From NCBI GenBank assembly GCA_016841955.1, contig JAENYE010000007.1:31123-95122 (forward strand): 64,000 bases of DNA, read 5' to 3'. The notes beneath the pieces were generated by a model. That model saw only the letters and a list, made by a program, of their open reading frames with translations. It was not told where the DNA came from and ran no database searches. A program made the translations under genes and the position numbers. Positions 1-9,389 of the stretch are shown here, one piece after another. This DNA is from Methanobacteriota archaeon (GTDB lineage Archaea; Halobacteriota; Methanomicrobia; Methanomicrobiales; Methanoculleaceae). Every line of letters starts with the position of its first letter. Within the stretch, counting starts at the first letter, position 1.

Positions 1-825
1 GCCGGGCGGTATCTCCCGATCCATGTCTACCCGCTCGACTTTGCGGAATACGTGGCCTTCTCGGGCGAGGACCTGCCGCACGACCCCGTCGCGCTCGCGT
101 CGGCGAAGTACCGGCTCCTGCACCTGCTCGGCGAGTATCTCAGGGAAGGGGGCTTTCCGCAGGTCGTCCTTTTGGACGACGAAGCGATCCGGCGGGACCA
201 GTTGAAAGCATACTACGACAGCATCGTCTATCGCGACATCGTGCGGGTCAACGAGGTGCGAAACCAGAAGGCGCTCGGCGATCTGCTTACATACTGCATG
301 ACGAACGTAACCTCGCTCTACTCCTACCGGAACCTCCAGGAGGTGCTCGGCATTGATTTCGAGACCATCAAGGAGTATCTCTACTACGCGGAGAAGGCGA
401 AAATCCTCTTTGAGGTCCAGTACTTCAGTTATTCGCTGAAAACGCAGAGCAGGAACAACAAAAAGATCTACTGCATCGACAACGGTCTCCGGAATGCCGT
501 ATCGTTTCAGTTCTCGGAAGACGAAGGAAGGCTTGCGGAGAACCTCGTCTTCATCGAACTTAAGAAGCAGGGTCGTGAGATCTACTACTGGAAGAAACAG
601 GGTGAAGTCGATTTCGTCGTTAAAAATCCCGACCGGTCGCTGACGGCCATCAACGTCTCCTACACGGGCGCCCTCCCTATCCGGGGGGAAAAAGCACTGC
701 TTGAGTTTGCAAACCTCCACGGCTCCCGGGTGCGGGAGTGCATCCTTCTCACGAAAGACACAGAGAAGAGAGAGGGAGCGGTCCGGTACATCCCGCTCTG
801 GAAGTGGCTGCTCGGCGCTGCCTGA
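1..825 (+). CDS. DUF4143-type AAA family ATPase, C-terminal part (5' end outside window)
   Basis: The reading frame is open from base 1, so the gene starts before the window; a GTG at 52 is only an internal codon. The visible 274 residues begin with YLPIHVYPLDFAEY, the region just after the AAA domain in archaeal/bacterial DUF4143 ATPases, and end with a nuclease-like segment (GEVDFVVK, ILLTKD) typical of the DUF4143 C-terminus. The Walker motifs would lie upstream and cannot be seen. These proteins are common mobile, strain-variable ATPases whose cellular role is poorly known. The family call is from recognised sequence pattern. Confidence 0.8.
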   Translation, partial: AGRYLPIHVYPLDFAEYVAFSGEDLPHDPVALASAKYRLLHLLGEYLREGGFPQVVLLDDEAIRRDQLKAYYDSIVYRDIVRVNEVRNQKALGDLLTYCMTNVTSLYSYRNLQEVLGIDFETIKEYLYYAEKAKILFEVQYFSYSLKTQSRNNKKIYCIDNGLRNAVSFQFSEDEGRLAENLVFIELKKQGREIYYWKKQGEVDFVVKNPDRSLTAINVSYTGALPIRGEKALLEFANLHGSRVRECILLTKDTEKREGAVRYIPLWKWLLGAA

Positions 826-940
826 CCGGCCGGAGTCGACCTTTGTCCGTTCAAACATCCCCGGGACGGGGAAATCGGAGATTTTCCTCACCAATACCCT
901 GATGAAGCATTCGCACCCATACATTCCAGGAAGTACCGGG

Positions 941-1696
941 ATGGATCTTGAGACGTTCTTTGGGGATGAGGGAGTCGACGTCTTCTCCTGGGTCGGCATC
1001 GAAGATCTCCCCGATGCGGACAGGGCATCGGTGCTGCAGTTCTTCCCGGCCGCCCGATCCGTGATCGTGTTCGGGAAGGAAGTCCCGGTCCCGGTGTACC
1101 GGATGCCGCAAAAAGAGAAGACCTGCCAGATGCTCCGGATTGCAGAGAGCCTGGACAGCGCTGCCGTCCGGCTTGCCGGCTGCCTGGATGCGGAACATAT
1201 CCCGGCCCGCCACGTCCCGCTCTACCTGCCCGTCCGGATCGTTGACGGGAGGGTGCAGGGGGTCGTCCGGCTGAAGCATATTGCAGCGGCCGGGGGGCTT
1301 GGGGAGATTGGAAAAAATACCGTTCTCCTCACTCCCCGATTCGGCCCGCGGCTGTTGATGAGCGGGGTTGTGGCCGGATCTCCGGTTCAGGAAGCAGGAA
1401 TTGGTGATGGGGCAGGAGATAACCCTGCGCCGCTCTGTACGGGATGCGGAGCCTGCATCCGGGCATGCCCGGAAGGGGCGATCGGCCCGGACGGTGTCGA
1501 CGCGTTCCGGTGCCGGACCGTACGTGCATGGGTCCCGCCCCCGGTTGTCCCGGTCGTGAAGTGGCTGCTCCGGCGGCAGTTGCTGCTCAGGGGTATAGCC
1601 CCGCTTGCGCCGTTGATCGCCAGGACGGCAACGATCCGGTGCAGCCTCTGCGTCACCGGGTGCCCGGCATTTCCAGGAGTTGAGGGGGAGAGCTAA
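941..1696 (+). CDS. 4Fe-4S double-cluster protein related to epoxyqueuosine reductase QueG
   Basis: A protein of about 251 residues with two C-terminal cysteine groups, CTGCGACIRACPEGAI and CSLCVTGCP, as in the ferredoxin-like end of QueG-related proteins. The N-terminal part (SWVGIEDL, ARSVIVFGKEVP, GGLGEIGKN) follows the same family. Residues needed for cobalamin binding cannot be judged by eye, so enzymatic queuosine function is not claimed; many methanogens carry such QueG-like redox proteins without the queuosine pathway. Start chosen at ATG 941 because AGGAAG lies about 8 nt upstream; an ATG at 902 in the same frame lacks a ribosome site. Confidence 0.7.
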   Translation: MDLETFFGDEGVDVFSWVGIEDLPDADRASVLQFFPAARSVIVFGKEVPVPVYRMPQKEKTCQMLRIAESLDSAAVRLAGCLDAEHIPARHVPLYLPVRIVDGRVQGVVRLKHIAAAGGLGEIGKNTVLLTPRFGPRLLMSGVVAGSPVQEAGIGDGAGDNPAPLCTGCGACIRACPEGAIGPDGVDAFRCRTVRAWVPPPVVPVVKWLLRRQLLLRGIAPLAPLIARTATIRCSLCVTGCPAFPGVEGES

Positions 1697-1933
1697 GACC
1701 CGGACCTCTCCGCCGTGTATCCACCACGCGGATTGTTCCCCAACCCCTGTTGCACCGGATGTGGAACACTCATCAAGAATACCCTTTCACGCCAATGTCC
1801 CCCTAATCGCCGGCCCCTGCTGGCCGCTCCATCACACCTGTAACTCGCGCACCTGGAATTATTATTCAATCCGTTTGATATTTCGTTAAGTTCCTGTTCG
1901 ATCCGTCTGAACGTGTTACAGAACCGATCATGC

Positions 1934-1938
1934 CTTTA
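1934..1938 (+). promoter_or_regulatory. TATA-like element of the methyltransferase gene
   Basis: TTTAT within CCTTTATCAT lies about 25 nt before the ATG at 1961, the archaeal TATA spacing, so the transcript may be leaderless. No ribosome-binding site is visible before 1961. Confidence 0.4.
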
Positions 1939-1960
1939 TCATCTGAATCTATGATAAAAC

Positions 1961-2548
1961 ATGAACTTTTTTAACTCGGCATACCGGAGCACACCTCCCT
2001 GGGACATCGGCCGGCCCCAGAAGGAGTTCGTTGAGCTGGCGAGGCAGGGAGAGATTACCGGTTCTGTCCTGGACATAGGATGCGGAACGGGGGAGCATGC
2101 CCTCTTCTTTGCAGGTGAAGGGCATGAAGTGTGGGGGGTCGACTCCGCCCCCCTGGCGATCCGGAAGGCAAAGGAGAAGGCTGCAGGAAGAGGACTCCAG
2201 GTGCACTTTCTCGTCCTGAATGCGCTGGACCTCTCCATGCTCAACAGGAAGTTCGATACCGCAACAGATTCAGGACTCTTCCATACTCTGTCCGATGAAG
2301 ACCGCCCGGTCTTCGTGGATAACCTCGCAGCCGTCCTGAAGCCTGACGGGAAATACTTCATGCTCTGCTTCAGCGACCTGGAGCCCGGCGGATACGGTCC
2401 GAGGAGGGTAACAAAGAGAGAGATACAGGATAGCTTCCGGGATGGGTGGTCCATCAATTACATCCGGCCGGCGACCTTCGAGAGCCGCACCCGGGCCGAA
2501 GGACCCCGCGCCTGGCTCTCGTCGATATCAAAAATAGTGCAGGATTGA
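1961..2548 (+). CDS. class I SAM-dependent methyltransferase
   Basis: A 195-residue single-domain Rossmann methyltransferase. Motif I is VLDIGCGTGEHAL (about residues 36-48), followed by the acidic strand-2 end EVWGVDSAP that binds SAM ribose, and a FDTATDSGLFHTL motif IV. The N-terminus (PPWDIGRPQ) is like that of the TPMT/TehB-like branch, which often methylates small molecules, thiols or metalloids; the real substrate cannot be read from sequence. It stands alone, with noncoding DNA on both sides. Confidence 0.85.
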   Translation: MNFFNSAYRSTPPWDIGRPQKEFVELARQGEITGSVLDIGCGTGEHALFFAGEGHEVWGVDSAPLAIRKAKEKAAGRGLQVHFLVLNALDLSMLNRKFDTATDSGLFHTLSDEDRPVFVDNLAAVLKPDGKYFMLCFSDLEPGGYGPRRVTKREIQDSFRDGWSINYIRPATFESRTRAEGPRAWLSSISKIVQD

Positions 2549-3067
2549 CAGGGCCAGGGCTGTTGACGAACTCTACCTCCAGTTCACAACCCCTTTACCG
2601 CCGCCCGGATCCCGAACTATAGTGTTTCTCAACCCCCGGACTGCCGTAATCCAGTAAAATACTCACATACGGATCGGCATTCCTGATGCCGTGTATCAGC
2701 CACAGCAGGTTCCCCACAACCCTGGCCACGAACCCCGCTGTTTGATTACCGGACGCTCTCCCCCGCCGCCACCACAGGTTCCTGCAGTAGATCAATGGGG
2801 ATCACCTCACCGCCTTCCCCTCCCGCAGAGATCGCACCGAGCTCGATCTGCACCCGGGAGTTCTCCCGGTGGTTTCCCGGCTCCTCAATCGCCAGTCTGA
2901 TCGCTCAGCGAATGCGGGTTTTCCCGGCACCGATCGATATCGACCGCAGGTTTTCCATACAATCTTCTCATGAAATGCCAGAAAAGTCAGGAATCAAAAC
3001 CGGACAGCACAATCGTATTCAAAGGGTGAAGGTGAGGTTGACCTGCACCCCGATCATTCCGGGAAAA
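2549..3067. other. 519-bp gap with one decayed reading frame
   Basis: No intact gene is convincing. On the minus strand a frame from ATG 2958 to TAA 2746 would give about 70 residues with codon-like third positions, but it is broken by TGA at 2905-2907. It may be a small pseudogene; no family was recognised. The rest shows no repeat or RNA gene to me. Confidence 0.4.
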
Positions 3068-5029
3068 TTATGGAATCGCAATATTGAATCCGGGATCGAA
3101 CTCATCAAGCATCCCGATAAACTCATCGAACACTGCGGAATCCCCGGACGTCACCGCAACGTCTGCCGGTGAAGCGGACGGGTTCAGTGCGAGTTTTTCG
3201 AGGGTCTTTCTGGGCATCTCGACAGACACATCCGCCGCCGGTGAAGACTCGTTCACCCAGTAGACAAGAACACTGTTCTTCACCTGGATAAGAGCCGTAT
3301 CGCCGGTATCGGAGACCCTGAGGTTAATCAGGTACTGATCGCCTGCTGCTTTCTCCGCATTGACCCGGACAGACAGGTACGTAAGGAGTTGACCGACATC
3401 CATCGCAGACATGATATCCTCGGATATCATCGACCGGCGGGCGGGTGGCAGGGTACCCCGTAGTTCCGATGCTGCCGTCAGGTATGCATTCCGGGCCGTG
3501 CCCGATTCTTCCTGGTATCCCCTCTGTTCAAGAGCAGCGGCCTCCATCTCCCTTGCCTCCATGTTGGTGGGGTCTGCAAAGACGAGGTAGTTCGCGATGG
3601 AGGCGACCAGCTGGTAGTTCCCTGCGTCGTAGTCTTTCTCAAGGCGTTGCATGACTGCATCTGCTCCGCCCATGTACTCGACGACGCTCGCTGCAAACTC
3701 GTCCGGGGGGAGCTGGTTTAAGTGCACGGGGTTCCCGTCGTAAAAGCCGAGGTACTTCTGGTACGTCGCCTTCACACCCATGTAGACCTGACCGTAGAAC
3801 CCATGGGTATACCAGTACTGCTGCAGGTCTTCGGGAAGTTCTATCATGTTCGAGATCTCGTCCATGGTATAGCCCTTGTTAATGAGGTTCAGCGTCTGGT
3901 CGTTGATATACTTGTACATGTCACGCTGGTTTTCCAGGATCTCGATGACCTTGTCGTTTCCGTACCGGGGCCAGTTATGGGCCGAGAACATAACCTCTGC
4001 TTCGTCCCCGTACATCCGTCGTGCTTCGTCCAGGCTTTGCGACCATGCAAGCGGGTCGCGCACCTGTGCACCCCGGAGGGTCAGCACGTTATGAAGCGTT
4101 GCCGTACAGTCCTCAGCCACAAACAGGGCATTATACCGGGGGAACCAGACATTCAACTCGACCGGGGCTTCGGTATCCTCAATGAACTGGAACTCCATAG
4201 AAACACCGTCGATGGTGACTTCCTGCCCGGTGTGGGTAATATCCATCGTTGGCGCTATCAGGGAAGCAGTCCCGTGTGAGACATACTTCCCTATACCGAT
4301 ATCGACGAGTCCTTTCTCGTCCTTTTTAAGATGGAGCCCGTACTGGTATACCGCCCTTCTCTGCATCGCATTTCCTGCATACACGTTCTCGCTTAATGCG
4401 TGTTCCATGAAATGTTCGGGAGCGATGATCTCGACATCGCCGGCCTCGACTGCCTCCTCGGTGGTGACCCCTTTGACTCCCTGGTAGTGGTCGACATGGG
4501 GGTGGGAATAGACGACCGCCTTTACGGGATACGGACCCAGCGTCCGGTTCACCAGTGCCATTGCAGCCCTTGCCGTCTCGACCGACGCCAGGGGATCGAT
4601 GACAATCCAGCCCGTGTCGCCTTTGACGAGGGTCATCACCGAAATGTCATATCCCCGGATCTGGTAGATATCGGGGGCGACCATAAAGAGGCCGTTAATG
4701 TTGTTCAGCTGGGCCTGCCTGTACAGGAGTGGGTTGATGGTGTCTGAACGGGTACCATTCTCGAAATAACGAAATGCATCGGCATCCCATGCGGTAATAC
4801 CCGGAATGTCCGATGGAATAATCAGTGTATCATCGGTTGCCATAAATCCGCGAGTCGCAAAATCGAAGTCCTCTTCGTTATTACTCCATGCGGAGGTATT
4901 GTTCGCTTCCAGATTGGCGGCAACCGTGTATTCGGTGGCATCGTTCCTGATGTCCTCAGCGACTGCCGCGTATGCAGTGGTACACAGACAAAACATAGCA
5001 ACCAGAAGGATGAGTGTTAGAGCTCTCAT
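3068..5029 (-). CDS. secreted alkylsulfatase, SdsA1-like metallo-beta-lactamase fold
   Basis: A 653-residue protein matching the length and domain order of bacterial type III alkylsulfatases that hydrolyse primary alkyl sulfates such as SDS. It opens with a signal peptide (ALTLILLVAMFCLC, likely cleaved after AYA), then the metal-binding motif SHPHVDHYQG, a downstream AHNWPRYG site, an alpha-helical dimerisation region, and a C-terminal SCP2-like domain. It is expected to act outside the membrane. Alkylsulfatases are mainly known from bacteria, so transfer is likely, but codon use looks like its neighbours. It stands alone, with relic DNA upstream. Confidence 0.85.
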   Translation of the reverse strand: MRALTLILLVAMFCLCTTAYAAVAEDIRNDATEYTVAANLEANNTSAWSNNEEDFDFATRGFMATDDTLIIPSDIPGITAWDADAFRYFENGTRSDTINPLLYRQAQLNNINGLFMVAPDIYQIRGYDISVMTLVKGDTGWIVIDPLASVETARAAMALVNRTLGPYPVKAVVYSHPHVDHYQGVKGVTTEEAVEAGDVEIIAPEHFMEHALSENVYAGNAMQRRAVYQYGLHLKKDEKGLVDIGIGKYVSHGTASLIAPTMDITHTGQEVTIDGVSMEFQFIEDTEAPVELNVWFPRYNALFVAEDCTATLHNVLTLRGAQVRDPLAWSQSLDEARRMYGDEAEVMFSAHNWPRYGNDKVIEILENQRDMYKYINDQTLNLINKGYTMDEISNMIELPEDLQQYWYTHGFYGQVYMGVKATYQKYLGFYDGNPVHLNQLPPDEFAASVVEYMGGADAVMQRLEKDYDAGNYQLVASIANYLVFADPTNMEAREMEAAALEQRGYQEESGTARNAYLTAASELRGTLPPARRSMISEDIMSAMDVGQLLTYLSVRVNAEKAAGDQYLINLRVSDTGDTALIQVKNSVLVYWVNESSPAADVSVEMPRKTLEKLALNPSASPADVAVTSGDSAVFDEFIGMLDEFDPGFNIAIP

Positions 5030-5107
5030 TTGTGATCGTAAGTTGTGAAAAAGTACTGTCGGATAATGTTTTCGAAATAATTCGTGCGGGTGAAAGTGTT
5101 CTTCGTA

Positions 5108-5266
5108 TTATTCGTATTCCCGGAAGCCCCGGATCATCTCGCCTGTCCCGGTACCCATCCGCTCGATGTAGCCCGTCGGGTACATCGGCCCGGCCGGGAG
5201 CGGGTTGCCGGTGCACCTGCCTTCCGGCTCCTTTTGGAGGAGGACACGGTAATGCAGGTTTCTCAT
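5108..5266 (-). pseudogene. chimeric remnant: HicB N-terminus joined to the end of an AlbA/RecG-like protein
   Basis: From ATG 5266 the frame reads MRNLHYRVLLQKEPEGR, the start of a HicB antitoxin, then changes abruptly into GNPLPAGPMYPTGYIERMGT, which matches the C-terminal region of schlafen/AlbA_2 (RecG-like) ATP-binding proteins, and stops at 5108. Neither part is complete. This looks like a deletion that joined two former neighbours. It could in principle be translated, but no function is expected. Confidence 0.55.
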
Positions 5267-5390
5267 CGCACCCCGCAGATCGTGCAGGTGTAACTCCTGC
5301 TCGTGATGGTACTTTGCTCGATGACGGATAACGGGAATGGACACCACGGAACGATTATCGCGTGAGGAGCACTATCTCCCTGCGAGGATC

Positions 5391-5876
5391 ATGGCCGAAC
5401 GGGATATCACTCTCCGGAGATTCCGTCCCGGGGACATAGAGGACGTGAGCAGGCTCGTCAATGCGACGATAGAGGCTTCGTACGCGCCGGTATACCCGCG
5501 GGAGGCGATAGATTTCTTCCTCGCATGCCACACTCCAGAGCAGGTCCTTGAGGATGCGGACCGGGGCTGCACCTTTGTCCTTGCACCCGGCGGCCGGATC
5601 GTCGGCACCGGGACCCTGCTTGGCTCGACGATCAAACGGGTATTCGTGCATCCCTCCCACCAGCGCAGGGGATACGGCGCCCTCCTGATGCACGCCCTGG
5701 AGAGAGAGGCGCTCGATCGCGGAATCGGGAGAGTCGATCTCTCCGCCTCTCTTCCTTCGAAACGGTTTTACGACCTGCTGGGATACACGACGGAATGCGA
5801 GGCATATATTCCCGTCCTGAACAAAAAGAGGCTGGACTATTACGCGATGGCAAAAACCCTGGATGAAGGGCGATAG
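5391..5876 (+). CDS. GNAT family N-acetyltransferase
   Basis: A 161-residue GNAT fold. After strand one (ITLRRFRPGDIEDVSRLV) come the conserved motif A with the acetyl-CoA loop, IKRVFVHPSHQRRGYGALLM (R/Q-x-x-G-x-G/A), and the motif B end KRFYDLLGYTTE. The acceptor substrate is unknown. The frame is open to ATG 5337, but ATG 5391 is preferred because GCGAGGA precedes it and the domain begins right after; 5337 would add 18 residues of no recognisable pattern. It is flanked on both sides by HicB relics on the other strand. Confidence 0.8.
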   Translation: MAERDITLRRFRPGDIEDVSRLVNATIEASYAPVYPREAIDFFLACHTPEQVLEDADRGCTFVLAPGGRIVGTGTLLGSTIKRVFVHPSHQRRGYGALLMHALEREALDRGIGRVDLSASLPSKRFYDLLGYTTECEAYIPVLNKKRLDYYAMAKTLDEGR

Positions 5877-5879
5877 GCC

Positions 5880-6053
5880 GTATACTCCTCCCGCCGCCCG
5901 GACTTCGGCGGTGAGGATGTATCCCAATCCATCTTCGGTGGGAATCTCCTCGCTCTTCTCCTGGAGATTAGCCCTCGACGACTCCCCGAAGGTGACGCCG
6001 GCACTGTGACGGTGTACCCGTCTTCCGGGGGGAGGGTACTTACTCCGCCGCAC
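5880..6053 (-). pseudogene. HicB-like antitoxin relic with frameshift
   Basis: In one frame the minus strand reads EDGYTVTVPA, the start signature of HicB; the continuation GVTFGESSRANLQEKSEEIP and TEDGLGYILTAEV is in another frame, with the usual LPGC segment missing. The second half has the helical HicB pattern. Two frames plus a deletion make this a decayed gene. No partner HicA toxin is visible next to it. Confidence 0.55.
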
Positions 6054-6148
6054 ACCCGATCCCGCTCTATCCGGCGTCGAAAACCTAACAAAAAGGCATA
6101 TTTGAACCGCCGGCGAAGTATACCGATCACAGGCGCCCGGACGTTACC

Positions 6149-8329
6149 ATGACTGCACGACCACCGCTCTCAAGAACCGCCCTTCTTTCGGTCCTCACAC
6201 TCATCTGTATCGTCACGCTAGGGATCTCTTCCGCAGGGTGCACCGCTGCGGCCGATCCCGATCCTGTCCGTATCGGTGTCCTGCTGCCCGGGAGCGGGCA
6301 GCTTGCCATGCACTCGCCGGACGGACTCGCCTGGGCGGTGGATGCGATGAACCGGCAGGGCGGCCGCACGATCGAGCTCGTATACCGGGACACGAGTGCC
6401 GGCAACACTCTCGCATATGCGGAAGAACTGGCCGGGCGCGACGATATCGATATCATCATCGGCCCCGCGACAAGCGTGGAACTCGTGCAGATTGCTCCTC
6501 TCGTCACGGAAAAGGGCAAGCTCCTCATCTCCCCGAGCGTCACGACGGGGCTCGTCACGGCCGAATTCAAAGAGAACGACCTCTTCTGGAGGACCTGTCC
6601 CGCCGACGGCCGGCAGCTGGAGGCAATCTTCCGGACCCTCCGGGAGACCGGTGTCCAGAACGTCTCTCTCGTCACCGCGAACACATCCTACGGAGAGACG
6701 TTTGCACGGCTTGCCCCGGCAGCGGCCGCGATGAACGGGATCCGGATCACCGGAGCGGTATCCGTCGATGCATCGGACGACTTTGCGGAGATTGCCGCAC
6801 GGATCGGGGAGGAAGAGCCCGAGATGGTCGTTGCCGCCGTGTACCCCGAAGAGGCGGCCGGGCTCGCGGATGCGCTCTCCGCGGCGGGCTCGCCCGCCGG
6901 CCTCTTCCTGACCGATGCCGGCCGCTCGCCGTACATGCTCGCGAGCCTGGGCGAGCGGGCTGAGGGCATCCAGGGCACGTCGCTCTCCCCCGACCCCTCG
7001 ACCGGGTATGCGATCGCCTACGAGGAGGCTTTCGGCGAGGCACCGCCGCCGTTTGCCGCACAGACCTACGATGCGCTTCTCCTCGCCGTCTATACCGCGG
7101 CACGGCAGGAGGCGGCCCCGGCCGAACCGCTTACCGCCTCCCTGCGGTGGGTCGTCTCCGGCGACGGCATCGCCAAAGGCTGGGATCCCCAGGAAGCGAG
7201 CGAAGCCATGGCGATGATCCGTGCGGGCGAGCACCCGGCCGTCACCGGCGCCTCAGGCCCCCTCCGGTTCGGCGAACTGTCCTCTGCAGGACCGCTCGTC
7301 GGATACTACACCCGCTGGACCGTCGAAGGCGGGGCGTTCTGTGAGGGCACCCCGGTCCCCTCGGCGGACGTATCCCCGGCGCTCCCCGGCCTCTCGTACG
7401 ACCCGGTCGTCGGTACCGGCGATGAACCGGTAGTCTGGATGGTCTACCCGCTGGTGAAGGGCGACCGGTCGTTCGCGGACTCCGCGTACCGGGGCCTTTT
7501 CCGGGCACAGGAGTCGTTCTCGTTCGCGAAAAGGGAGTGTTCGTACGACGATCTTGCGCTCCTCGACGCCGTCTTCTCTGCAAAGAACTTCACCGAGAAA
7601 CCCGACCTCGTGATAACCGAGGGGTTCCAGTTCACCGACGCCTCCCGGGCGTGGGCACAGGCAAATCCCGATATCCGGTTCTTCACCCTTGAGCAGGCGG
7701 ACTTTGGCCTTTTAAATGCGTGCGACGTCGTGATGGTCCCCTACGGGGCGTCCTACCTCGCGGGCGTGATGGCGGCGAATATGACGGAGACGGGCAGGAT
7801 CGGTGCGGTTGCCGGTGCGCCCGTCTCCGTCATCGATCCGTTCGTAGAGGGATTCCGTGCAGGAGCGGAGGCATACGACCCGTCAGTGAACGTCACGGTG
7901 CTTTACGTCGGCGAGAGTTTCGAGGGGTTCGGCATGCCGGAGCGTGCGGGTGCGCTCACCCGTGAGCTCCGTGCCGGGGGTGTCGACATCATCCTGATGA
8001 TCGCAGGCTCCTCGAACGCCGGGATCGTGGATGCCGCCCGGGAGACCGGGGACGTCTATCTCATCGGCGAGGATACCGACCAGTCCTACCTCGCCCCGAA
8101 CCTCGTCGTCGCGTCGGTGGTGAAGGAGATCGATGCGATCGTCTATCACGCGGTGGAGAACGAGATCATGGGCCGGTTCGCGCCGGGGCAGGAGGTCTGG
8201 ACGCTTGAAGACGGCGGCACCGGGCTCTTCATCTCTCCGCGGTTTGACGAATATGCGAGGGTTGTTGCCGACTGGCGGGAGAGGGCGATCGCCGCAGAGA
8301 AAGACTACCTGAAGACGGCGGCACCGTGA
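6149..8329 (+). CDS. binding lipoprotein with fused LivJ-like and BMP-like modules
   Basis: A 726-residue exported lipoprotein. The signal region ends in a lipobox (SSAGC). Residues about 38-395 form a Peripla_BP_6/LivJ-like module (IRIGVLLPGSG pattern, DIIIGPATS, VTEKGKLLISPS). Residues about 425-726 form a second module of the BMP/Med type (VVWMVYPLVKGDRSFADSAY, VMVPYGASYLAGVMA, DIILMIAGSSNAGIVDAA, YLIGEDTDQSYLAPN). Each is normally a separate substrate-binding protein, for amino acids and nucleosides respectively. No permease or ATPase gene is adjacent, so it may be a sensor or an orphan receptor. An AAAAAGGCATATTTG promoter-like stretch lies about 55 nt upstream. Confidence 0.8.
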   Translation: MTARPPLSRTALLSVLTLICIVTLGISSAGCTAAADPDPVRIGVLLPGSGQLAMHSPDGLAWAVDAMNRQGGRTIELVYRDTSAGNTLAYAEELAGRDDIDIIIGPATSVELVQIAPLVTEKGKLLISPSVTTGLVTAEFKENDLFWRTCPADGRQLEAIFRTLRETGVQNVSLVTANTSYGETFARLAPAAAAMNGIRITGAVSVDASDDFAEIAARIGEEEPEMVVAAVYPEEAAGLADALSAAGSPAGLFLTDAGRSPYMLASLGERAEGIQGTSLSPDPSTGYAIAYEEAFGEAPPPFAAQTYDALLLAVYTAARQEAAPAEPLTASLRWVVSGDGIAKGWDPQEASEAMAMIRAGEHPAVTGASGPLRFGELSSAGPLVGYYTRWTVEGGAFCEGTPVPSADVSPALPGLSYDPVVGTGDEPVVWMVYPLVKGDRSFADSAYRGLFRAQESFSFAKRECSYDDLALLDAVFSAKNFTEKPDLVITEGFQFTDASRAWAQANPDIRFFTLEQADFGLLNACDVVMVPYGASYLAGVMAANMTETGRIGAVAGAPVSVIDPFVEGFRAGAEAYDPSVNVTVLYVGESFEGFGMPERAGALTRELRAGGVDIILMIAGSSNAGIVDAARETGDVYLIGEDTDQSYLAPNLVVASVVKEIDAIVYHAVENEIMGRFAPGQEVWTLEDGGTGLFISPRFDEYARVVADWRERAIAAEKDYLKTAAP

Positions 8330-8493
8330 GCAGGACGGTGCAGCAACGGCAGGCCGGGAAAAAACACCGCATCCGGCCGGGAACGACCCGGATCACCTCC
8401 GGGCATCCGGTTGCCTGCACGGGCTCGGATATGGTGAACTGATATGTTCGCACGTCGATATCTCTACGTTGCGCCGCGTGTGCACGGGCTGAA

Positions 8494-8880
8494 GTGATCA
8501 AAACGAGCTGGCAGGATCTCGCCATAACCGGCATTACGATACTCTTCGCGGTCATGCTCCTGCCGCAGCTCCGTGACGTGCTGTCACGCGGCGCCGTGCT
8601 GAACTTCTTCTCGGCGCTCCTCACGAGCATCCTCGGCTACGGTATGGCCCTGGTATTCGCCACCCTCGGGCTCTGGATAGCGATGGCCGGCCAGGCGCTC
8701 GTTGCAACCGTATGGATGCTGCTTGCATATTTTTCGCTCCGGAACGTGCGCAACCATATGTTCCCGGAAGAGACGCTTGCATCCGTCGCCCTGGACTTCT
8801 TTACGGTATGGGTGCAGGGAGCGGCCTTCGTCGTTGCAGGAAGCGTGAAGGGGATCTTCTCACGGAGCAATCGGGACTGA
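8494..8880 (+). CDS. small integral membrane protein, unknown
   Basis: A 128-residue hydrophobic protein from GTG 8494. Likely membrane segments are about residues 8-24, 38-58 and 60-82, with a final amphipathic part ending in basic residues (KGIFSRSNRD). No family was recognised. It follows the two-module binding lipoprotein by 165 nt on the same strand; a link is possible but unproven, since it does not look like an ABC permease. GTG is the only plausible start near the first hydrophobic segment. Confidence 0.55.
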   Translation: MIKTSWQDLAITGITILFAVMLLPQLRDVLSRGAVLNFFSALLTSILGYGMALVFATLGLWIAMAGQALVATVWMLLAYFSLRNVRNHMFPEETLASVALDFFTVWVQGAAFVVAGSVKGIFSRSNRD

Positions 8881-9002
8881 CCGTTGCAATCTCAGGAGCG
8901 TATGCCGGAACGGGTTCCGCTTTCCTGCCCGCGAAGCGGATATCACTCTCTCCCCCATCGTTTCGGAAAGGATAACTCCCCGTGTGGCCAAAGAGGACGT
9001 AC

Positions 9003-9302
9003 ATGGAACGCACCACTTCCGGGGCAGGCCGGTGCACCGCAGGATCGCCGGATCAGACCGCAAGAGCGGATCGGCTGGAGTTCCTCAGGGAGATCGCCGC
9101 GTTCACCTGTGAGTACGGGGATATCCTTGCCCGCTATCACATCCATACGATGGACGACCTCGACCGCATCGAAGAGAAGTGCCGCAGGCTGCACGACGAG
9201 GCATGCAGCAGGGGTGCCTGCGGGAGTGCCGGGGAACTTGTCGAACTGGAGTACCTCATCGGCCGGGCGAAGGAGATGAAAGCGAAGAGACCCCCGGGAT
9301 GA
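9003..9302 (+). CDS. small helical cytoplasmic protein, unknown
   Basis: About 99 residues from ATG 9003 (a GTG at 8982 is in frame). The sequence is charged and helix-prone (RLEFLREIAAF, DLDRIEEKCRRLHDEACSRG, LVELEYLIGRAKEMKAK) with three cysteines in the middle third. No family recognised. No signal peptide or membrane segment. The coding-like amino-acid pattern supports it as a real gene, but evidence is limited to that. Confidence 0.5.
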   Translation: MERTTSGAGRCTAGSPDQTARADRLEFLREIAAFTCEYGDILARYHIHTMDDLDRIEEKCRRLHDEACSRGACGSAGELVELEYLIGRAKEMKAKRPPG

Positions 9303-9389
9303 CCCGGAATGGAGACCCCAACGGCCTCCCGTGCCATCGCCGTCGCCTCGCCGACGGCTCCCCCGGAGGTAGCGGAAGTTTGTGAAAAA

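Noticed and set aside
2905..2907. In-frame TGA read as selenocysteine
   Set aside because: No selenoprotein family match and no SECIS-like structure seen; simple decay is more likely.
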